Assembly: GCA_028622995.1 (NCBI GenBank)
Contig: JAJQJQ010000010.1
Span: forward strand, 1,984,001 to 2,048,000
DNA: 64,000 bases
From: Panagrolaimus kolymaensis
Taxonomy: Eukaryota > Nematoda > Chromadorea > Rhabditida > Panagrolaimidae
Direction: 5' to 3'
This document shows positions 1 to 11,627 of the stretch, piece by piece. Both the position numbers and the translations under genes were made by a program. Under the pieces are notes generated by a model. The model made no database searches. It was not told the origin of the DNA and saw only the letters and a list, made by a program, of their open reading frames with translations. Each line of letters starts with the position of its first letter. Position 1 is the first letter of the stretch.

Positions 1-1954
1 ATTCCAGCTGGTACCATTGCAGCCCAACTTACAACTTCATTTGTTTATTTCTCCTTAGCTCTTGTGTTTGGTGCAGCTATTTCACCTGAATTATTGCGAG
101 ACAAATATGGCCTTTCATTAAATGGTGGTATGGTTGTTGCAGAATTAGCATGGCCAAGTAAATGGGTCCTTCTTGTTGGATCTTTCCTTTCCACTTTTGG
201 AGCTGCTTTGCAATGCCTATGTTCTGCGCCTCGATTGCTTCAAGGTATCGCCAAAGATGATGTTATCCCAGTATTAGCTCCATTTTCAAAAGTTACAAGC
301 AAGAATGAACCTTTCAATGGTTTAATTATTACAGCCATCATCGCTGAACTCGCCATTCTCATGGGTGCTATGGATAATATTGCTGCTGTTGTAGATTTCT
401 TCTTCCTCATGTGTTATGCTTTCGTAAATCTTATTTGCGCACTTCATTCACTTTTGGGCGCCCCTAATTGGCGTCCACGTTACACATATTATCATTGGTC
501 ACTTTCACTTTTTGGAGCTTTCCTTTGTTTCTTCATAATGTTTGGTACTCATTGGGATTATGCAATCATTTCATGCATCCTTTGTGGTGTGATTTATAAA
601 TATGTTGAATGGAAGGGAGCTAAAAAAGAATGGGGAGATGGTATTCGAGGTTTAGCTCTTTCAACCGCTCAATATAGTTTAATGAAAATTGAAGGTGAAG
701 ATGTTCATCCTAAAAATTGGCGGTAAACATTATTTATCATTATTTATTTTCATACTTAAAAAAACGTTTTTAGTCCACAAATTATGATTCTTCATTCAAT
801 GCCATGGGCTAAAGAACTTGTAGATATGCGATATTTAAATTTATTGAATCTTGCATCCCAAATGAAAGCAGGTCGAGGTCTTACCATTGTTGTTTCATTC
901 CTTCGAGGAGATCCCAATTATCCAAAAGATCAAGAAGCTGCCAAAGAAGTTAAAGAGCGAATGCAATTCGATATGAAACAACTTCGACTTCGAGGATTTG
1001 CAAAAACGTTGATTTACAATGAAGATCAAATTACTGGCAGTTTGCATACTCTTATTCAAAGTATTGGAATTGGTGGCCTTCGACCAAATACCTTGCTTCT
1101 TGCTTGGCCATCTCGTCAGCCTAATGTCGATAAAGAAGAAGATTCAGAATATCAAACTTTCTGTGAAAAGATTATTACTGGTATTTCGAATGGAATGTGT
1201 ATGATTGTTGCAAAGGGTATCACTGATTTCCCCAGTAATGTTAAGCTTAATGGATTTATCGATGTTTATTGGATTGTTCAAGATGGTGGACTTTGCCTTC
1301 TCATTGGATTTTTACTCAAACAAAGCAAAGTTTGGCGAGGATGTAAATTACGTGTTATTGCTGTCGCTCAAGCCCATGACAATAATCTTAAACTTCAAGC
1401 TGATCTTCAAGCTTATGTTTATGCTTTACGTATCGATGCTAAAATTACCATTGTTGAACTAACTGATCCCGAAATTTCTAAAACTGCTTTTGAAAGAACT
1501 TTGTTGATGGAAGAGCGAACTCGATTCATGAAACAAATGAGACCGAGGCCAAATAGCTTAGGCAAAACTCCTTCAACAGATGGAACTTTGGATGATAGCA
1601 CTCCAGATGATAAAGATGATATGTCAGATAAGCCTCCATCAAGTATTACAAGTCAAGCAGACAAAGAGAAGCTTATGCAATCCCTTGATCGATCAAAGGT
1701 TTGTAACTCCTTTGACTTACCTACTTTTAAAATGAGTTTTTTAGGTTCATAAAATGCATACCGCTTTAAAATTAAACGAAGTTATATTAGAAAATTCTGC
1801 TGAAAGTCAAATTGTATTATTCAATTTACCTAAACCCAAAAATAAAGAAGGCCTTGAAGATTATATTCACTATTTGGAAGTCTTATCAGACAATGTGAAG
1901 CGAGTCCTCTTTGTACGTGGTACAGGTGCAGAAGTTATTACTACGAGCTCTTAA
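1..1954 (+). CDS. K-Cl cotransporter (SLC12A/KCC family), 3' part
   Basis: Electroneutral K+/Cl- symporter of the plasma membrane, cut by the left edge of the window. Exons 1-722, 774-1698 and 1745-1954 join in frame. The first exon carries the last membrane helices (ALQCLCSAPRLLQGIAKDDV, then the VNLICALHSLLGAPNWRPR block typical of SLC12). The rest is the cytosolic C-terminal domain. Two regulatory threonines known from vertebrate KCCs are recognisable: FERTLLMEER (codon 1498-1500) and KMHTALKLNEV (codon 1760-1762). In vertebrates both are phosphorylated by WNK-SPAK/OSR1 signalling to inhibit transport. The protein ends GTGAEVITTSS, close to the usual KCC end, so the 3' end is complete. The KCC assignment over NKCC/NCC rests on these C-terminal motifs. 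The nematode kcc paralogue cannot be named from this fragment. Confidence 0.95.
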
Positions 1955-3344
1955 AAAATAAAAATAAAAATTTGGCTAACATTCCTATTATTATTAAATA
2001 ATAAAATTTATGTATTCACTTTGGCAATGTTTATTTTATATGGAAAAAAATGCTTGTTATTTGTTTAATGAAATTTATATTTGTTTTGTTTTTTTACATA
2101 TCTGTTAGGTTGACAATATTGTAGAGTATTTTTAAAAGTATACATAATAACTATATTTTCGAATAAATTAAATAATAAAATTTTAATATTAGTATGATAA
2201 GGATTTTAGCAACAGTCTTTTCATTATCGCCCTATACCATATGTTCAAAATCATCAATGATTTATATTTTCTTCGCTAAAGAAAAATAAAAAAATTCAAT
2301 ACAAACTTCTTTCTTTTACAGTATTCAGCAAATACATAAAAATATAATATTTTTGTGCAAAATTATTATTTGTAAAAATACAAACGATAAATCATTTTAT
2401 TAGTCATCATTGGTAAGTTTTCAATGTTTTGGTTGATCAAAAAAAGGAAAAGAGAAAATCTTCTTACCTTTAAAGAAGCGATCAGGCCAAACTATGAACA
2501 TAAAAGTTTTCTTAAGGAAGAAAAAAAGGAGAGAAAGTTGTTGAAAACTTTTTGATTTATTCTTTCTTTCTTTATTCAATCCGCTTATGTATCTTTTGGG
2601 CGTTTTTGAGTAACAATGTTATTTTAGTTGTGATAAATTTTAGAAGCTTTTAGTGGTTGAGGAGTCACGCCCTTGATTTTTAACAAGCTTTAGTTACTTA
2701 TAAAAAGTTTTTTGTGTTTCATATAAAAACCCTTGATGGAAGCAAACCATAGCCATTCCTCCATTTCTGAAACAACTTTCATTCCATTTAAACTCCAAAA
2801 ATGTTTGTTGTTGCTGTTGCTTTTGTTCATTTCTCCAAACCCTTTGCTGCTGATGCTGATGACGACAAAAGAGAACTTTATGATCGACCAGGATCGTTAT
2901 GACTTTCAAAATTTTCAATTGCCAAAGAATGCCACGATCTCTAAATTTTTTTTTCTAAAAACTATTATCTTCCCTCTTATTTTTTGTTTGTTCTTTTTTG
3001 TATTTAAAAAATTTCTAAGGATATAAATAATCTATGTATTTATCAAAACTTTGTCAGTTTGTTTGATTTTAAAAGGTTTGTTTTAAAATTAAAAATTTTT
3101 TTATGAATAAAAATGACTGTTCTGGTATTTATTAAAATTTTAAACAAAAAATATGAAATGTAAAAATGACAAGTTTTTGCGGCACCTTTAAAACTTGCTT
3201 AATAAAAAATACAAAATTCAATCACGTTTCTTTCATTTTTGACTTTTTTATTAAAACGTTGTTTAAAAAATTATGTTTTTATTTGACAAGTACATATGTA
3301 ATTTATTATCAAAATAACAAATAATTAAAAAAATAACTTTGGAT
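1955..3344. other. Intergenic, AT-rich
   Basis: No supported gene apart from the short secreted-peptide candidate at 2801-2902. The sequence is homopolymer-rich and holds the 3' flanks of two convergent genes, the cotransporter and the first LRR gene. Confidence 0.6.
2801..2902 (+). CDS. Possible tiny secreted peptide precursor
   Basis: An uninterrupted 33-codon frame begins MFVVAVAFVHFSKPFA, which reads like a signal peptide. It continues with an acidic stretch, a dibasic KR and a short C-terminal piece, ELYDRPGSL. An in-frame stop lies just upstream of the ATG and a TATA-like CTTATAAAAAG lies about 100 bp upstream, near 2700. Signal peptide, acidic spacer, KR and short peptide is the layout of small neuropeptide genes, but I do not recognise the peptide. 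Chance AT-rich coding is a real alternative: overlapping longer frames exist on both strands and look worse. Conservation in a sister species would decide. Confidence 0.25.
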   Translation: MFVVAVAFVHFSKPFAADADDDKRELYDRPGSL

Positions 3345-5061
3345 TTAGAAATCTCTTTGAAGTTCGAAGTCATCCTGGTCGTTGTTATTACGTTGCTGTT
3401 CTTGAGTTTCGAGATTACTATAAATCATTGGTGGAAGTTCAGATCTACGGAAAATTCTTTTAAGTGGTGGAACACGACGAGAATAAATTAATAAAGCAAC
3501 GACAATTACAAATATAATAATAAGAATTAGATAATGCCACCATTCATAATTATTTGAAGCAAAATATTTTGGTTTCTCATCAACACAGACAGAACCAGAA
3601 ATGATTGTAAAGGTCATATTTGCAAATTGAGGTGGACTTACACACCTATAAAAAAGTGTTTGAAAATTTCCTTAGAAACTAAAGGGTGATTACTTTGGTT
3701 GATATTGAAATTTATGCATCGTGATATCATTAATTAACCAAGCCATGGAACAATCACAAACATACGGATTTCGATCGATATCGAGTTCTTCAACTTTGTT
3801 CCAATCCAAAAGCTTTTCGGGTAAAGCAGACACATTTGTCCAACTTAAGGAAAAGTATTCTATTGAAGGAATATTCTTTTGTGTTAACATTCCAAATGCA
3901 TTTTCATGAATAGAATAAAGTTTTTTACTCGACCAAATAATAATCTTTTTAAGATTTGGAAGTCCGCAAAATGCGCAATCACCAATTGTGGTAAGGTTGG
4001 ACATGCCTAGTAAATATAATTGTTGTAACTTGTGATCTTCGGCAAGTTGGTTGCTTTTTAATTCAACAATATTGGAACCGGAAAGATCTAATATTTCAAG
4101 GTTTTTAATACCATTTAAAGCTCTTGGGATGCTTGTTAAGCGGCTTGAAACAAGGCTCAAATAATTTAAATTACTGAAAAAATTTTTAGTTTAGAACTTT
4201 CAAGAAAAATAAAACTTATATACATTAAATTTTCAAAAGCGTCTTCATCTATTTCTTCAATTTCACAACCGTTGAGATGCAATATTTTGAGGTTGGATAA
4301 AGATTTGGGAAACATAGATAATTTTATTATTTTTAGAGAATTTCCATTAAGGTGCAATTCAAATAATTGGCGTAAATATTTAAATGAAAATAATTCAAGT
4401 TTATTCCTTCCTAAATCCAAAAATTCAAGAGTTGTTCCAAGTTTTTTAGTTAAAATTGTTTCATCGATGGAAGTAAGAATATTATTTTCAAAACTTAATT
4501 TTTTCAATGAATCAAAATCATCAAAAGCTGAACTTTCTATTTGTGATATCCTATTATCATCAAAATTTAGTTCTTCAGTAGTTTCACAATCATTGGGAAG
4601 AATATAACCCTAAAAATAAAAAACTCAGAGTTTCAAAAACATTTTTATATAGTCACTCACTTTTTTTAATATTTGAATGTTGTTGTGCTTGAATATGGCC
4701 GTTTTCACATTAAAAGCATGCTTCATAATTTTAATATAAGCGTGATCAAGCTTTTTTCTACCAATAAGTTGTTTTTCGCAATTTAACACTTGGTTTTCGC
4801 ATTTACAATGTGCTTCTAAAATTAATTGGCTAAAAATAGCTTTCGAAAAAATAAAGACATACGTGATTTTTTTCTTCCACAAGCATATATTAAATTATAT
4901 TCGTGACTATTTTCTTCACCATCATCATTGTCATCGTTTTGATCATCAGCTAATATGGAGGAATCCGCAATTTTACCATTATGTATACCAATTACCGCAA
5001 TAAATAAGCTGTTCAGAAAAATAAAAAATATAAAACAAAAGTTGATAAGTAATATCCTCAT
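3345..5061 (-). CDS. LRR single-pass membrane protein A (tandem copy 1)
   Basis: Five exons: 5061-4863, 4815-4661, 4609-4224, 4173-3694 and 3645-3345, giving 506 codons. Order: signal peptide from MRILLINFCF; acidic linker; LRR N-cap (CKCENQVLNCEKQ); about ten leucine-rich repeats; LRR C-cap (NPYVCDCSMAWLIN, then KCVSPP); transmembrane helix (YLILIIIFVIVVALLIY); basic 40-residue tail without a signalling domain. An ATG 45 nt upstream at 5106 is in frame but would place 15 polar residues before the signal peptide, so 5061 is preferred. It has the same organisation as the neighbour at 5495-7095. Extracellular LRR proteins of this sort are usually adhesion or matrix-patterning factors. The ligand is unknown. 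Confidence 0.85.
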
Positions 5062-5494
5062 GATTGTTGTAACTCCAATTATCTTGGATTCTGTGTTTTT
5101 TTCCAAATATTTAACTAAGATGGAAGCTTTTAAACTTATGTTAAAGTTTCAAGTTATTGAAAAGAATCGTGTTTAAAAAATTTGTCGAATTAATTAGCAT
5201 TAACTCCAACTGATAATAAGCAAAATAACAATAAAAATCTCTTGTGATCTTTTCATTTTCACTAAAAAAAATGATTGACAGCTAATAAAAGCGGTAGTAA
5301 AAAAATTGAAGAAACTATGATTATTGGTTATCGAGTTTATTCATTCCATTTTTCAAGTTAATTTAATTATTGTATAGTTTCTCTTTCCATAAAAGGTTAT
5401 ATTAAAAATTTCATTAGTTAAAATTTTAAAGTTTTTATTTTTTGTAAGTTTTACAAACAATATTTAAAGTTAAAATAATTTACATAATAATCTC
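5062..5494. other. Intergenic spacer between tandem LRR genes
   Basis: About 430 bp between the start of LRR gene A and the stop of LRR gene B, both on the minus strand. It should hold the promoter of gene A and the 3' UTR of gene B. No trans-splice or operon signal could be identified with confidence. Confidence 0.5.
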
Positions 5495-7095
5495 TTATAA
5501 ATGAACTGGATTGACATCATGATATCCACTTTGGGTTTGCCTGATTCGATAGATAGAGTTAATAATTTGATGGCGGCGTTGATACATAACATAAATTAGA
5601 GCACCAAGAATAAAAATGACAGATAACCATAAAATATGCTTAACTTTTGAATTATTTAAAGAACTTTCATTACAAAATGACCCAGTAAAAGCAGTAAAAT
5701 ATGTATTGTTCAAATTCGGTGGACTTGCACATCTAAAAAGAAGATAGTAACTTTTTCTATCATAAAATTTAAGATTTAAGACTACTTTGGAATAGAAGAA
5801 AGTCCATATAAGTTGGGATTATTAATAAGCCATGCCAAAGAGCAGTCACATACAAATGGATTTGCTTCAAGAGATAAATGTTTAATAGATGTCAAATGAA
5901 AAAGTTTTTCGGGTAAAGTAGAAATATTGCAATATCTGAGATTAATAAGCTTAATAGTAGAAGGATTTTGTGTTGAAACCGTTCCAAAAGCGTTTTCATG
6001 AATCCTGTGAAGTTTCTCGTTGTAACCCAAAAGCAAATTCTTGAGAACTGGTAAACCACAAAAAGCGCAGTCATCAATAGAAAGCAATGTATCAGTATAT
6101 CTCATATCTAATTCCGTCAAATTATTATTTCCATTAAAAGCCTTTCCAGTAATTTGAGTGATATTTGTTTGAGCAAAATCAAGTGTTGTAAGCTGTGGCA
6201 AATTTGTTATTGCTTTGGGAATGTTAGTAAAGGGATTCCGTTTCAATTCAAGTGAAGACAATGATCTTAAAAAATTCAGATATTATTTGTAACCGCAAAA
6301 AAATATACCTTAAATTAACAAAAGTATCATCATCCAATAATCGAATATCACACCAGTTTAAGTTTAATATTTTCAAGTTTGATAACGATTTGGAAAGTAT
6401 AAATGAATTCACTTCAAGATGAGGATTAAAGCTTAAATCTAATTTTTCTAATTCTGTTAAATAATAAAAGGATCGCCCTGTTAATTCTTCAATTTGATTA
6501 TGATGCAAACGTAAATTTTTCAAAGTTGATCCAAGTTGGTTGGTAAATATTTTTGTATCCACACTTTTTAAAATGTTATTATCCTGAATTAATTCTTCCA
6601 AAGAATCAAAAAGGTCAAAAGCATTGTTTTCAATTTTAGAAATAAAATTATTTGAAAGATCCAGTTTTACGATTTCCGATTCTCTTCCAGGAAGAATGAA
6701 TTCCTAAATGTTTAGTTTATGCTTTTTTGTTATTTGTCTGAAACTTACTTTTCTGAGAACTTTGATGGAATTATCTCGAATGATAGCATTTTTTACAATG
6801 AAACCATGCTTTCTAATAAGTATGTCGGCAGTATTTAAATTTTCACCATTTATAAATTGGTGTTCGCATGATAAAGTTTCTTTTTCACATTTACATATTG
6901 AATCTTAAAAAAAGTTTTTAAAAAGTTTGAAACTTTTTTATTACCTTCTGTATCGTCGCTACATACGTCAATAGGCTCTTCATCAATGTCAACAACTATG
7001 TCATCGTTATTATAGTCATCGTCTTCTTCGACGATAGCAAAAACCAAAAGAGGTAAAGCCAAAATAATAAAAATAGAAACAAGCTTTATTTTCAT
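5495..7095 (-). CDS. LRR single-pass membrane protein B (tandem copy 2)
   Basis: Five exons: 7095-6945, 6903-6749, 6703-6309, 6265-5786 and 5732-5495, giving 472 codons. Layout matches copy A: signal peptide (MKIKLVSIFIILALPLLVFA), acidic spacer, LRR N-cap (CKCEKETLSCEHQ), repeats, the shared CAFCGLP repeat, LRR C-cap (NPFVCDCSLAWLINN, KCASPP), transmembrane helix (ILWLSVIFILGALIYVMY) and a short basic tail. Exons 2 and 4 are exactly the same length as in copy A (155 and 480 nt) and all intron phases agree, so this is a tandem duplication. The two differ most in the N-terminal spacer and in the cytoplasmic tail. Function is inferred only as extracellular recognition or adhesion. Confidence 0.87.
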
Positions 7096-8517
7096 TTTGT
7101 TGCTGCGGGTTTCAAATCAGCAAGCGAATTTTTTAAAGAAGAAAAATTTTTGACAGAAGTTTTTTTCTTCTTCAATGATTGCTGACTGATAAGCTTTTAA
7201 CAAAAGATCAGAAGAAAAAAACATAAAACATGGAACCAAATAATGTTTGATTGACATCTCAATATTTGATGCTTTTTTTTCTATGAAGTATTTTTTAACT
7301 AACAAAGAAAATCTAAAGATAATTTTATACAAAAATTGAAATCTCAGATTTTTTTTTGCTTATGAACAAATCTTTTATTTGATTCATTTAGTAAAATTAA
7401 GAAGATCACCAAGAAGTTTATATGCATTGCCAATCAATTAAAAGCTGTTTTTGTTGTTTAGACTGTTTTTGATGATGGCTTATCGATTTACACTTTTTTA
7501 TTTTATATTTTCATTTTTTTGTTTCCTTGCTTCCATTGCCATAATACCCAAAGTTTTAATTGGCAAAGTTAACATCCTGAAGAATGGTTGGCTTTTTTAA
7601 TGTTTAAAACAAAAAAAACAAACGTGGATCAGTATTTATGCTAATTGTTTCATTTACTTTCCATTTTTCCACGATGCGCTTCAAAGCACTGACTAAATAA
7701 TGAAAATTAAGAATACCGGTTAGGAGGAGCTGAATATTTTGACAATTTTACAACAAATAAATCGAAGAAATAAAAACGTATTATTTTATACGATTTCAAA
7801 CCATTTAAATAAAAAAAATTCAATAAATGTTTAATCTTTTTACCTTCCCTCCTTACTCTCTCTCTTTTTTCGACATCGTTTTTTATAAATTGAAAAAGTG
7901 TGGTTTAGCCAAAATACATTTCGACCGTGAATTTTTTAACTCGAAATAAAAAATTGTGATTAACTTTAAAAATTGATAACCTTTTTCATGAACTCTAGTT
8001 GACGTAAGCCACGATTTCATCATTTTCAAATCAATTTATTTATAATAAGTTAGCTATTTTTTCTTTGAATTTTGAAATAAAAAGATGTGATGATCAAAGC
8101 TGTTTATGATAAAGCATTTAAAACTTTTTCATTGTATACTAAAAGATCAAAAATTCAATAAAAAAAATAGGCTATAAATTTCAATGGAGAGAAAAATAAC
8201 AAATAAAAACTTTTTTGTTCATGTTCAGTAGTGCTTTGATATTTTTATTTTTCACTTTTCACTTTTCAGCCATCAATATTTTCGCCAATAGCAATAATGT
8301 GGCTGTGAAAAAAATTTCAAAGTTCAGAAATCACTCGATTGTTTACGCTATGTCTCTTTTTTTGCCAGCTGTTTTGAGGGTATTAGTTAACCAAAAAACA
8401 AAAACATGAGAAAATTTTGGATATAAAAGTAGCAGACATTTATTTTATTTTTTAAAAACTTTTAAGTTTGATTAAAAATTGTTAAATCTTAAATTTTTTC
8501 TTTTGATTAATTAAAAA
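7096..8517. other. Intergenic, AT-rich
   Basis: 1.4 kb upstream of the LRR pair. The only item of note is a weak secreted frame at 8221-8409 just before the next gene. Other frames are low-complexity. Confidence 0.5.
8221..8409 (+). CDS. Weak candidate small secreted protein
   Basis: 62-codon frame starting MFSSALIFLFFTFHFSAINI, a good signal-peptide profile, followed by FANSNNVAVKKISKFRNHS and a second hydrophobic stretch. It lies 109 bp upstream of the clearer small secreted gene at 8518. The cleavage-site neighbourhood (NIFANSNN) loosely resembles that gene's NIYANDEE, so it may be a decayed duplicate. No homologue is recognised, and an AT-rich background makes hydrophobic frames common. 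Confidence 0.22.
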   Translation: MFSSALIFLFFTFHFSAINIFANSNNVAVKKISKFRNHSIVYAMSLFLPAVLRVLVNQKTKT

Positions 8518-8784
8518 ATGGAACTCAAAGTTATTTGCTGTGTTTTAATGATTCTTTCCCTTTCATTCACAAATATTTATGCCAATGATGAAGAAATTAA
8601 TTCTGAAGTAAAATATCATGGAATTCGGGCTGAACGTGGCGTTATTAAAGATGCATTAAAGGGCGCTGCAGTTGGAGCGGTTGGAAGTAAAATTATGGGT
8701 CATAGTGCAGGAAAAGGAGCCGCTCTTGGTGCTGTTGCTGGTGGTGCTATGAATAAACTTGGTCATCATAAAAATCATGCTTAA
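8518..8784 (+). CDS. Small secreted glycine-zipper-like protein
   Basis: Single exon, 88 codons. The signal peptide MELKVICCVLMILSLSFTNI is followed by a likely cleavage after YA, a charged segment (NDEEINSEVKYHGIRAERG) and a region of alternating small residues (GAAVGAVGSKIMGHSAGKGA, then ALGAVAGGAMNKLG) ending HHKNHA. The Gly/Ala spacing resembles glycine-zipper membrane-active segments. No cysteines. An AATAAA poly(A) signal lies at 8861-8866, and GC content in the frame is clearly above its flanks, both favouring a real gene. It could be a nematode-restricted secreted effector or a membrane-active peptide. I recognise no named family. Confidence 0.7.
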   Translation: MELKVICCVLMILSLSFTNIYANDEEINSEVKYHGIRAERGVIKDALKGAAVGAVGSKIMGHSAGKGAALGAVAGGAMNKLGHHKNHA

Positions 8785-9368
8785 GTTTTTAATTGTTTGA
8801 TGTATGTATGTATTTATAATTATTTTGTAAATATTGTTTAGATCTAATTAATAATATCAATAAACTTTTTTAATCTATTTTTTGTGAAGCTTGTGACAAA
8901 TTCACAAATTATAAAAGTAGGGTTATGAAAGTTTATGCTGCCATAAATCAACCTTTTTTTCATACAAAAGTGTCAGAAAAAAATGTTTTCAATAATACTA
9001 CAATCGAAGGGTGGTTGGTTGTGAGGCAACAAAAATAAAATAAACAAAAACTAACAATAAATAGCCTCCAACTAGTCCCTTTTTTATCCCTTCACGCTCA
9101 TCCTTTTTAAAAAAAATAAAAATGTGTATTTTAAAAAAGAAAAAGAAAATGATCTTTTTGAACTCATCCAAAAAAAGTGAATAATGAAAAAAATGAGATT
9201 AGACATATTCAATCTTGTTTGACACTTAATTATCTCAATATATCATCTTTTATGTATGTATCTTATATGTATGATTATTCAAACTTACGTGTGTAGTTAA
9301 TTAAAAAATTTTATTCACTTGCATGATTTTTGTTTTGAAATGAGTGTTATTTTTCGTTGATTTAAAAA
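8785..9368. other. Intergenic
   Basis: 3' UTR with AATAAA at 8861, then AT-rich sequence with A/T homopolymer runs and TATGTA repeats near 9250. No gene seen. Confidence 0.5.
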
Positions 9369-10366
9369 ATGGCAGCGATGATTTTTAACCGATTTTTTCG
9401 GCTATCAAGATTAATAAGAGTTATTTTTTTTTTATTTTTACTTACAGTACCGTTTCTAATTATTGCATTCTGGCGAGATGGAGCATTAATAATTGTTGTA
9501 ACACCAACAAATAAAAAAATTCAAAGATTAGCGGATTTGACACGTTTATCTCAAACTTTAATGCATATTAAAAAACTGCATTGGATCGTTGTTGAAGATG
9601 GACCACAAATTTATCCAGCAGTTGAAAATATTTTAAAACGATCTCATATTTCTTATACTTATTTATATAAACCAGCACCTTCAGATTATGGTTCACAAAG
9701 TAATTTATTTTTAAATTTATCCATTTTTTATTGATTGATCTCTCTCATCTTTTTTTTAAGGGAGAGGATGGGCTCAACGAAGTTTTGCTGTTGAATACAT
9801 ACGTAAAAAAATATCTCCCTTTGTTGGTGATGCAGTTGTATATTTTGCTGATGATGATAATAGTTATGATTTGAGATTATTTAACAATTATATTAGAAAT
9901 GTTAAAAGTGTTGGTATTTGGCCTGTTGGTAAGAAATAAAAAGATTATCAATAAAAATGAAAAGTAGAAAGAAGTTTTTTTGAAATTTTAGGCTTGGTTG
10001 GAGGAGCATTAGTTGAAACACCCATTGTGGAAGAGGGAAAAATTAAAGGCTTTCATGTTTTTTATGGTCCATGGAGAACATTTCCAACTGACATGGCTGG
10101 TTTCGCAGTTAATCTTGATTTTATAAGAAATACTACGTACGAGTTTCATAAGAATTAAAATAAAGCTAAAACAAAATTTTAGAGCAACATTTGGTAAAAA
10201 TTGTAAAATTTTTGAATCTGAAGATTGCTTCATTCAACAATTAGGCGTTACCCTCGATCAAATACAACCATTTGGCCACGAAGAGAAAGAAGTGTTAATT
10301 TGGCACACGAAAACTAAACATTCTGGAAGTAGAGGTGAAGACCATGGGTATCTTGTGGTTGCTTAA
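9369..10366 (+). CDS. GT43 glucuronyltransferase (glct/sqv-8 type), paralogue 1
   Basis: Exons 9369-9699, 9761-9928, 9992-10136 and 10183-10366, 275 codons. Type II Golgi membrane protein: basic N-terminus (RFFRLSRLIR), one hydrophobic anchor (VIFFLFLLTVPFLIIAFW), then a GT43 catalytic domain. Visible family motifs are LHWIVVEDG, the metal-binding DDD in YFADDDNSYD (residues 141-143), the donor/acceptor block WRTFPTDMAGFAVNL, the candidate catalytic glutamate in SEDCFIQQL, and the closing VLIWHTKTK. The family transfers glucuronic acid to terminal galactose on glycans or the proteoglycan linker. The stem is very short and the C-terminus (EDHGYLVVA) differs from canonical GlcAT-I. The first intron sits at the same place and phase as in the second GT43 gene at 56650-57737. 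Confidence 0.93.
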
Positions 10367-10967
10367 CTCAGAATCAAATATTTAAATATAAATCTATTTT
10401 TTTGTTTTTGTCCTTGTAAATATTATTCACTTTTTTTAATCTAATCATTCCTTCCTAGTAATTTTGAGTATTATTCCATACATGCCTGAAAGTCCTTTAT
10501 GTTAAAGTTTATAAAAATTTACACATATAGAATCGTTTGTAAACTGAATTGGTAGCAACCCTCAAGTTTCCAAAGCTACAGATTGTTCTGAAAAACTAAG
10601 AAACTAAAACATTTCCATTTACAAATATTATAAATTTATTCATCGTAATTTTAAAGAAAAAAATATGAAAAATAATGTTGTCGTTTCTCCATTTTTTAAC
10701 GTTTAACTTTTTGAAAACAAAAGGAAAATTTTGTTTAGTTTCATTCTTGGTTTACTCACATACTTGAATCAGCAAACGATGGTTGAAAGAAGAGGTGTTC
10801 GATTCTTTAAAAAAACTTTTATACGTTTTAAATTTTTTTACAAACTTCGTTTCTTCATTTGATTTACTTTTTGCTAGAAAAATATTTATAAAACTTTTAT
10901 TTTTTATTATCATTTTTAAATATAAATTTTTAGCTTACAGTCTTCGAAAAAGAAATTTCTCACAATC
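10367..10967. other. Intergenic / 5' flank
   Basis: No gene supported. CTTACAG at 10934-10940 upstream of the next ATG is a possible 5' UTR or spliced-leader acceptor. Confidence 0.4.
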
Positions 10968-11627
10968 ATGCCTCCGACGCAGCAGGATTTTGACGGAAAG
11001 ATTACATTAAACGTTGACGGCCATTTAAACTTCTTATTTGAAGCTGTTAGCAAATATCTTAATGATCATTCACGACGTGTAAGTGAAAGATATTGTCTAC
11101 CATTCCATTAAAATGTAAATTTAGGACAGCACTGAAAAGCTTTCCACCTTGGTACCTGAAGACATTTTATTTCGCATATTTGTTATTACCCTCATTGTTT
11201 TATTAATTTTGATTATGGTTCTTATCATCCTCCTAGGATGTCTTTTACTTATCTTTGGTTGTAAGCGGTTAAGAAATTCAACAAAAAATGATCAAAAAAA
11301 AAATTCGAATCCAATTAATTCTCAAGCAACTGCTACTTCACTACAAGATGTACATTCTACAGCCATTCCATCAACAAGTATATTAAATCGCCAAAAAGAA
11401 GCACCTTATTTACCTATTTACCTATTTACCGTGTTCCTGGAACCTCGTTGGTTCCACTAAATTATGATAAAAATGGCAATGGTTTAAATCCCAAAAGTCA
11501 AAGAAACCCTTTCGTCAATCGAATTAATGAAGAGCAACAAAGACCTGAAACAACTTTGTCTTCTTCGTTACCTTCGCAGGTTGTTTTAGTGGAAGCTAAA
11601 GATGCAATCCATTTTCGAAGAGCTTAG
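10968..11627 (+). pseudogene. Small single-pass membrane protein, frameshifted by an 8-bp duplication
   Basis: Exon 1 is 10968-11078 (MPPTQQDFDGKITLNVDGHL), exon 2 starts at 11125. A strong transmembrane segment follows (FRIFVITLIVLLILIMVLII), then a Ser/Asn-rich cytoplasmic tail. At 11408-11430 the unit ATTTACCT occurs almost three times, and the as-read frame stops at about 11460. Ignoring one 8-bp unit, the frame runs on without a break to TAG at 11625-11627 through a sensible tail (RVPGTSLVPLNYD, then FVNRINEEQQRPE), for about 201 codons. So this copy is broken, or truncated in an alternative tail, unless the extra unit is an assembly or allelic error. I do not recognise the family. Confidence 0.65.
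11408..11430 (+). repeat. 8-bp tandem repeat causing a frameshift
   Basis: About 2.9 copies of ATTTACCT. Removal of one unit restores an open frame to 11627, which identifies it as a recent slippage-type duplication or a sequencing error. Confidence 0.75.
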
